Assembly: GCA_913061385.1 (NCBI GenBank)
Contig: CAJXTM010000029.1
Span: 1-12,233, forward strand
Direction: 5' to 3'
DNA: 12,233 nt
Source of the DNA: an uncultured Rhodopirellula sp.
GTDB taxonomy: Bacteria > Planctomycetota > Planctomycetia > Pirellulales > Pirellulaceae
Shown here: piece after piece, positions 7,985 through 12,233 of the stretch
Position numbering within the stretch: the stretch's first letter is position 1
Layout: every line of letters starts with the position of its first letter
The notes under the pieces: model-generated
The model's database searches: none
Seen by the model: only the letters and a program-made list of their open reading frames with translations
Told to the model about the DNA's origin: nothing
Translations under genes and position numbers: made by a program

Positions 7985-8523
7985 GAGATGGAATCTCCCG
8001 TGTCGAGTGCCGCCATTTTCTGGTGTATGCACTGGGCAAGCGTGACATAAATGCGCTGCAAAGCCTTGTACACAGCATCTGGTTTTCTCCCGAGTTTCTC
8101 AGCCACCCGATTTCCGCGCAACCCTTCAAAGTAACGCATCCGTATCGTTTGACGTGACTTTTCGCTCAATGCTTCAAGGCAGTCATGAAGTGCGTCGGCT
8201 CGCAGAGGTATGTCAGCAGTGCCGCGACGCTCAAACTCCGCGTCCACAAGATCAAGGATGGAGTCGTCAAGCAACGCGACTTGGTATTTCCGTTGACGAA
8301 TCAACTCGTAACATCGGTTGCGGAGCACCCTCCACGACCAGCCACGCAGATGCTGAGGTCCCTCGAAAATGTCCTGGTTTTCGAACACTTTTGCCAACAT
8401 ATCTTGATAGGCATCTTCAGACAGGTGGGACTGGCGCAGAATCGACCAGGCCAAGGCGATCTGCTTCGTCCGTTCGGGCATCAACACGGTGAGGATTTCA
8501 GTACGGTCCATGTACTCTATCAT
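7981..8523 (-). CDS. ECF-type sigma-70 factor, Rhodopirellula/Verrucomicrobium type
   Basis: 180 residues, a usual length for ECF sigma factors, which have only regions 2 and 4. Region 2 covers about 25-80: SEDAYQDMLAKVFEN and HLRGWSWRVLRNRCYELIR, which match core-binding and -10 recognition segments. Region 4 covers about 112-170: ALSEKSRQTIRMRYFEGL followed by the helix-turn-helix VAEKLGRKPDAVYKALQRI, whose AVYKAL sequence is typical of the planctomycete subgroup. A second ATG at 8511 (MDRTEIL) is an equally plausible start. It is the first gene of the minus-strand block and overlaps the FecR-like gene by ATGA. Such sigma factors commonly activate their own operon and are held by the adjacent FecR-type protein; I could not identify a convincing promoter motif upstream. 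Confidence 0.92.
   Translation of the reverse strand: MIEYMDRTEILTVLMPERTKQIALAWSILRQSHLSEDAYQDMLAKVFENQDIFEGPQHLRGWSWRVLRNRCYELIRQRKYQVALLDDSILDLVDAEFERRGTADIPLRADALHDCLEALSEKSRQTIRMRYFEGLRGNRVAEKLGRKPDAVYKALQRIYVTLAQCIHQKMAALDTGDSIS
7995..7999 (-). promoter_or_regulatory. Shine-Dalgarno site for the FecR-like gene
   Basis: GGGAG on the minus strand lies 10 nt before the ATG at 7984, inside the end of the sigma factor gene. It favours 7984 over the longer in-frame GTG start at 8032 and, with the ATGA overlap, points to coupled translation of sigma factor and regulator. Confidence 0.55.
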
Positions 8524-9510
8524 GCGCGAGCTCAGAAAGTGTGGACATGTTTTTGGGGAAACTATCTGTTAATCCTACGGTAACCCTAAAAGCCGGATTT
8601 CTCGCAGCAGGGGGCGATATTTGCCAATTTCCGACCTTCCACTCAATTTAATTCGATTCAATACCTGAGGCACGCCGGCTTGACTCACTCCCGTAAACCG
8701 AGCAGGTTCCGACCTTTCCAGAGCCACGCAACGACTGGCAATCCTGGCTCGATCTATACCATTCGGGCAACGATTCGTTTGTTCGCATTTGGGCTTCGTG
8801 ATAGCTGAAACGGGGTTCATGTGCAAAACGCAACTTGCGGCGAGCGACGCAAGTTGTTGATACAAAAAGTCGCAACTCAACGGGCCCCTGCTCGCATCGT
8901 GGATGCCTGCCGCTGGTAATCAAGCCAGCAGGGCAACTTTCTCTTGAGCATCGGTGGATGCCCGATACGTTCAAGCAGCCAAGTCGCGGTGTGCGAAGCC
9001 TTGCAGAAGATTTGCCATCGCTCGAGAGTTTGAACAGAGAGAAGTTCGAAAAGCAATCACCCCAGCGTCCTTCAATTGATCAAGGTCTCCAAAGTCCACT
9101 CCGTCGGCCTTCTTCTGTTTCAGCTCCGTCGTCTCAACTGCAATCATAATAAAAGGGTTGGCCGAGTTTCGGTGTCAGCTCGCAATTGGCTCATGGTGAC
9201 GTTGGTTCCAATGCGTATGAAAGGGCCGATTTAAATCGTCATTGAGTGACCCACAATTACGGCTGAAATGTTGGATAGCTGTGCGATCAAAATATCGTGC
9301 TTTGCGTTTCCTAGTGTCGACTGAGGTTTTTCACCCTGCAGGTGAGAGCGATTGCGGAGACATTGCTGGTGTCGACACACAAGTCATGGTAGCTCGCATA
9401 CTTGCTGCACAGAAAACTCAAAACTCGCTTTTGGCGTTTTCAATACTCGGCTGAACAAATCGACCACACGGGTACATTCCACATGGCTTAGCCATATTGC
9501 CGCTTCTTTT
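8524..9510. other. Long gene-poor region upstream of the sigma operon
   Basis: 987 bp without a gene I can defend. It should contain the promoter of the minus-strand sigma operon near its left end and the 3' untranslated region of the hydroxylase gene at its right end. On the minus strand there are three short overlapping frames: 9147-8971 (58 aa, starting MIAVETTELKQKKADGVDF), 8974-8648 and 8880-8575. The last contains a stretch that resembles a helix-turn-helix (ARFTGVSQAGVPQVLNRIKL). They could be remnants of one frameshifted gene, but codon patterns are poor and I do not call a gene. A 9-bp stem hairpin lies at 8831-8856. Confidence 0.5.
8831..8856 (-). terminator. 9-bp perfect hairpin, possible weak terminator
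   Basis: CAACTTGCG (8831-8839) and CGCAAGTTG (8848-8856) are perfect inverted repeats around an 8-nt loop. On the minus strand the stem is followed by CGTTTTGC, a short T run, so it could be a weak intrinsic terminator separating transcription from the hydroxylase side from the sigma operon. It could equally be an operator or a repeat element. Confidence 0.35.
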
Positions 9511-10518
9511 TTAAAAATAGAAACCCGTGTTTTTGTGGATCCGAAACCAGAACGGAAGCTTACGGCAAAACCATCGGTAATGAACCCACAGGACAAGCGT
9601 GATGGGTGGTTTCGCGATCCAGTGAAAGATTGGACGCCAGACTTTCACAAGTCGCTTATTGATCGATAGAGAATCGAATGACTCATCAAACACGGCAAAC
9701 GTATAAAAAACCAACCACCTCACGCAACAACTAGAACGATAATCTTCCAGCCCAGGCCGCATTACATCAAAGATCAACACGATTCGGTCCTTTGCCGTGT
9801 TGTTAAACGCACTGTGTAAATTGAGATCAATGAACGCGAGGATCTCGCCTTCGACCCAGCTTCTCTGCTCACCACCCACCACCATCCCTGCATCGGGAAG
9901 AGGGGCCGGGACAACCAGAGGAAGATGACAGCGGGTGAACGCATTCGTCTCTCCGTTGTGTGCTTTGATGTCAGTTTTCGAGGGTAAACGCGAGACGTTA
10001 CAGGTGACCGCTCCAATCTGACGCATGATTCTCTCGGTGGTGGGAAAACCTGAATTCGTTTTCAAGCCCCATCCCATGATGCTGCAGGCCGTCCAAGAGT
10101 TGGTGGTGGACAGAAGCTGGTTGTCGTACGCACTTATGAAGGTGTCTCCTCGCCTATTTACATAATCGAGAATCTCTTCTCGCATCACAACGTAGTTTTC
10201 AGTAACAAGCTTTTCAAAAGTTAGCTCAGAAGGATCAACAAACTTTGGCTCGTTGAGGGCCTCAATAAACTTCGATGCCTGACTCCCGTGATCTTGATAC
10301 AGTTCAAATACCGATAGTATTCCCTTGCGTTTAAACCCTTCTCGAATGCCAAACTGATGCAGTTGCGAAGCGATCCAAAAACAAGAAAAGACGATTAAAA
10401 AGGTAGACGAAAAAAGACAACACAGGACAATGAATAAGGGAATGACGAAACCACCGATTCCAACTAACAGAACTAGTGACTTCGAGGTTTTTCGATTCGA
10501 TTTATTTTTGATTTCCAA
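9511..10518 (-). CDS. Membrane aspartyl/asparaginyl beta-hydroxylase family protein, LpxO-like
   Basis: 335 residues; iron(II)/2-oxoglutarate dioxygenase of the AspH/LpxO family. Hydrophobic membrane segments lie at about 16-50. The catalytic core is about 165-256: HNGETNAFTRCHLPLVVP, then GGEQRSWVEGEILAFIDLNLH and AKDRIVLIFDVMRPGL. H198 and H235 are the likely iron ligands, R245 the likely 2-oxoglutarate carboxylate anchor, and H187 a further conserved His. The usual FDD/FDE before the second His reads FID here. The C-terminal part (about 256-335) is rich in aromatic and hydrophobic residues, as in LpxO, the lipid A 2-hydroxylase; that and the divergent acyltransferase neighbour favour a lipid substrate over a peptide one. 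The best start is TTG 10518, because no ATG or GTG occurs before the membrane segment; no Shine-Dalgarno sequence is seen. It is less G/C-rich than the sigma operon. Confidence 0.82.
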   Translation of the reverse strand: MEIKNKSNRKTSKSLVLLVGIGGFVIPLFIVLCCLFSSTFLIVFSCFWIASQLHQFGIREGFKRKGILSVFELYQDHGSQASKFIEALNEPKFVDPSELTFEKLVTENYVVMREEILDYVNRRGDTFISAYDNQLLSTTNSWTACSIMGWGLKTNSGFPTTERIMRQIGAVTCNVSRLPSKTDIKAHNGETNAFTRCHLPLVVPAPLPDAGMVVGGEQRSWVEGEILAFIDLNLHSAFNNTAKDRIVLIFDVMRPGLEDYRSSCCVRWLVFYTFAVFDESFDSLSINKRLVKVWRPIFHWIAKPPITLVLWVHYRWFCRKLPFWFRIHKNTGFYF

Positions 10519-10759
10519 AGTGCAAACTCGCGAATGAATCGAATTCTGGTCTTTATCGCTTCTGCGATGAGCTTACACAGATAGACAATCGCTGCCAGCA
10601 CCAACATAAACTTTTAAACAACAAACCCGTTCCCAAGCAACTTTGGATGCGCAATTGCTTGTCTTTTGAAGGGAGAATCGATATTCCGTTAAAACTCGCG
10701 GATTCACTATCAAACGAAAAGCGTGAATTAATGTTTCATCTGTTGTCGTTCCAAATAAC
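10519..10759. promoter_or_regulatory. Divergent intergenic region between hydroxylase and acyltransferase
   Basis: About 240 bp between two genes transcribed outwards, so it should hold both promoters. I see no clear -35/-10 pair, operator or repeat. The minus frame across 10848-10573 is open, but its product resembles nothing and overlaps the acyltransferase start, so it is not called. Confidence 0.4.
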
Positions 10760-11814
10760 ATGCGAGGTAACTCGACAACTTCACCGCTATCATCTTTCCC
10801 TGCATTTTTTTGCTTGATTCGATATTTCCATGCGAGGCTTGCTCTCATTCGCTATCCACTCAAACGTGTTGAAGTTCTCTACAACTCGATTTTCTTAGCG
10901 ATTTTCGGATTGGCTGTGCGACGTTTGCCAACGAGTTTGTTAATCCTTGTGCTATTTCCACCAGCCCTCATCAAGACCGCAATCGAGATGTTCTTACCGA
11001 AGAACACTGCAGCGGGCTATTGGAAATTGATCGCTGGCCTAACAAGCACCATTCCCCCGGTGCCCATTTTTAAGATCTCCTGGATTCGTTTGCGTCTGAA
11101 TATCAATCGGTTAATGACTTACTCGGGCGGCCAGATCCGCGACCCCAAGTGGCAAGCAAGAATCGAGTACAGCGGATTCAAAGATCTACTGGATCAAGTA
11201 ACTTCGGGGCGATCTGTTTTATTGGCATCAGTCCATTACGGATCCCCCCGAGAGGCATCGACAATTATTCGTAGTCAGGGGCTCCGCCTATCTGCATTGG
11301 CGTATAGCCGACTAACTCCTCTGGAGGAAAAGTCGGTGAAGAATCGGGATCAACTTTGGGGGCTGGAACACGTGCCTGTCATTTTAAATCCGGATGAGAT
11401 GTGGGCCGCTCGTGACTTTCTTCGTGAACCAGGGAATATGCTGTTACTGCTGATTGACGTCAGCATAATCCACGGGATGTGACAGGAACATTTCTCGGCG
11501 GCCAGATACGTGTCGCAAAGGGAGTCGTTAAATTTGCGGAAATGACGAATGCAGTCGTTGTTCCTGTCGCATGCACTTCGACCGGTTTCCTCAGGTGGCG
11601 GCTCTGGTTCGGCGAAGGAATGGACTGCGATGGAGATGCGAACATCTTAGATTCACAAGAATTTCTGCAACGCATCCTGCGGCAATTAGAATCCGAAATT
11701 GAAAAAAATCCGGAGCAAATGCAACCCGAGTTAATCGGGTCGATGATCAAAACAAAAAACAAAGTGACAAAGGCAGACAAGACTCCAAAACGCTCGCTAA
11801 AGCGTGAGCATTAA
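10760..11814 (+). pseudogene. LpxL/HtrB-type lipid A acyltransferase homologue, frameshifted
   Basis: Two overlapping plus-strand frames make one product of about 350 residues. The first (10760-11482) gives 240 residues: hydrophobic N-terminal region about 40-75, then RSVLLASVHYGSPREAS and GNMLLLLIDV. The second is open from 11458 to 11814 and continues as QHNPRDVTGTFLGGQIRV and FAEMTNAVVVPVACT, which match the second half of LpxL-family enzymes (a small-residue FFG-like motif followed by a strand ending in VPV). The shift lies between 11458 and 11479; one missing base, after the GAC codon at 11456-11458, would join IDV to QHNPRDV. LpxL enzymes add secondary acyl chains to lipid A at the inner membrane. 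The usual HX4(D/E) motif is not exact: H159 has R at +5 and E165 at +6. The start at 10760 is uncertain. The break may be a real mutation or a sequencing error. Confidence 0.75.
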
Positions 11815-12212
11815 AGGTCATGATCGGAACGGTACAGAAAAGACCACGATAAGCAATCACTCAAATTCCCTCCCAGTTTTTCTTGAAAATACCACTCTCG
11901 GTGCGATGCAATCGATCAAGTCCTGCTGCAGCAGATTCACACAACCACCGAGCCGAACGAAAATTAGTTGCTATGTCGCGGATCAAAATTCATCGGCTCC
12001 AACGTCATGTATTGAAGAGCCGTGACGCTCGTTGAAGAGAAGTAAACTGGAAAGTTCTCTTTCTAAGTCAAAGAGTCTCAGCGTTGGCCTTAATGCTGAC
12101 AAAGTCTATGGCTGCAAAACTGCCGCTTCTACAGAATTGGATCGACCGCAAGAGTTGCCGAACCCAATGTTCGCCAAGTTGTAAAATCCGCTCAGCTTTT
12201 TGTAACACGGGG
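11815..12212. other. Right-end region, no recognised gene
   Basis: 398 bp after the acyltransferase stop. Short plus-strand frames (11804-12025, and an ATG frame from about 12092 running into the adapter) and a minus-strand frame running in from the right edge have no recognisable similarity. A perfect 12-base palindrome, CTGCTGCAGCAG, lies at 11923-11934, and a weak inverted repeat CTCTTT/AAAGAG lies at 12057-12075. No clear terminator follows the acyltransferase. Confidence 0.5.
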
Positions 12213-12233
12213 CTGTCTCTTATACACATCTGA
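12213..12233 (-). other. Nextera/Tn5 read-1 adapter, inverted copy (artificial)
   Basis: The last 21 bases are the reverse complement of the Tn5 mosaic end (CTGTCTCTTATACACATCT) followed by GA. The GA identifies the read-1 rather than the read-2 Nextera adapter, the same as at the left end. It is library DNA. Confidence 0.98.

Noticed and set aside
8835..9149. 104-residue plus-strand frame
   Set aside because: Antisense to the possible decayed minus-strand frames; Ser/Pro/Arg-rich composition typical of a non-coding frame.
9482..9496. Short inverted repeat ATGGC-TTA-GCCAT followed at a distance by a T run
   Set aside because: The T run lies on the plus-strand side, where no plus-strand gene ends; in the minus direction there is no T run after the stem, so it cannot terminate the hydroxylase gene.
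10573..10848. 91-residue minus-strand frame between the hydroxylase and acyltransferase
   Set aside because: It overlaps the acyltransferase start on the other strand, has no recognisable motif, and looks like chance open frame.
11792..11809. Imperfect hairpin at the acyltransferase stop
   Set aside because: The stem is bulged and no T run follows.
11804..12025. 73-residue plus-strand frame overlapping the acyltransferase end
   Set aside because: Low-complexity Ser/Thr-rich product, no ribosome binding site and no similarity.
1..12233. CRISPR arrays, tRNA/rRNA genes, IS elements
   Set aside because: No regularly spaced repeats, no tRNA- or rRNA-like segments and no intact transposase were found. 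The edge adapters are Tn5 mosaic ends from library preparation, not a natural transposon.

Overview
The window looks like a fragment of a planctomycete chromosome (Planctomycetota, Pirellulales/Rhodopirellula-like). The basis is the gene set: a DUF1549/DUF1553 protein with a CxxCH motif, a Tat-exported DUF1501 protein, exported formylglycine sulfatases, an exported EF-hand protein, and a FecR-type regulator paired with an ECF sigma factor of the Rhodopirellula/Verrucomicrobium type. This combination is characteristic of that phylum. Most starts lack a Shine-Dalgarno sequence, which fits. Both ends carry the same Nextera (Tn5) read-1 adapter in inverted orientation (1-31 and 12213-12233). The natural DNA is therefore only 32-12212, and gene breaks at the edges are technical.

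Region 1 (32-8523) is one co-directional minus-strand block, read from right to left. It holds an ECF sigma factor (8523-7981), a membrane FecR-like regulator (7984-6572), DUF1549/DUF1553 (6499-4649), DUF1501 (4590-3316), an EF-hand protein (3319-2531), sulfatase 2 (2398-995) and the start of sulfatase 1 (888-32, cut by the adapter). Two junctions overlap by ATGA (7981-7984 and 3316-3319). Each overlapping start has a GGAG-like ribosome binding site inside the upstream gene. Five of the seven products carry an export signal and one is an inner-membrane protein. My reading is a self-contained module: the sigma/FecR pair senses something outside the cytoplasm and drives exported desulfation and partner proteins, probably for sulfated polysaccharide use. 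The substrate is not shown by the sequence.

Region 2 (8524-9510) has no gene I can defend. It contains a strong hairpin (8831-8856) and short minus-strand reading frames that may be decayed coding sequence.

Region 3 (9511-11814) is visibly more A/T-rich. It holds a divergent pair: a membrane-anchored aspartyl/asparaginyl beta-hydroxylase family protein resembling LpxO (minus) and an LpxL/HtrB-type lipid A acyltransferase homologue (plus). The acyltransferase is interrupted by a one-base frameshift near 11458-11479. Together they suggest acylation and 2-hydroxylation of lipid A or a similar envelope lipid. Region 4 (11815-12212) shows no recognisable gene.
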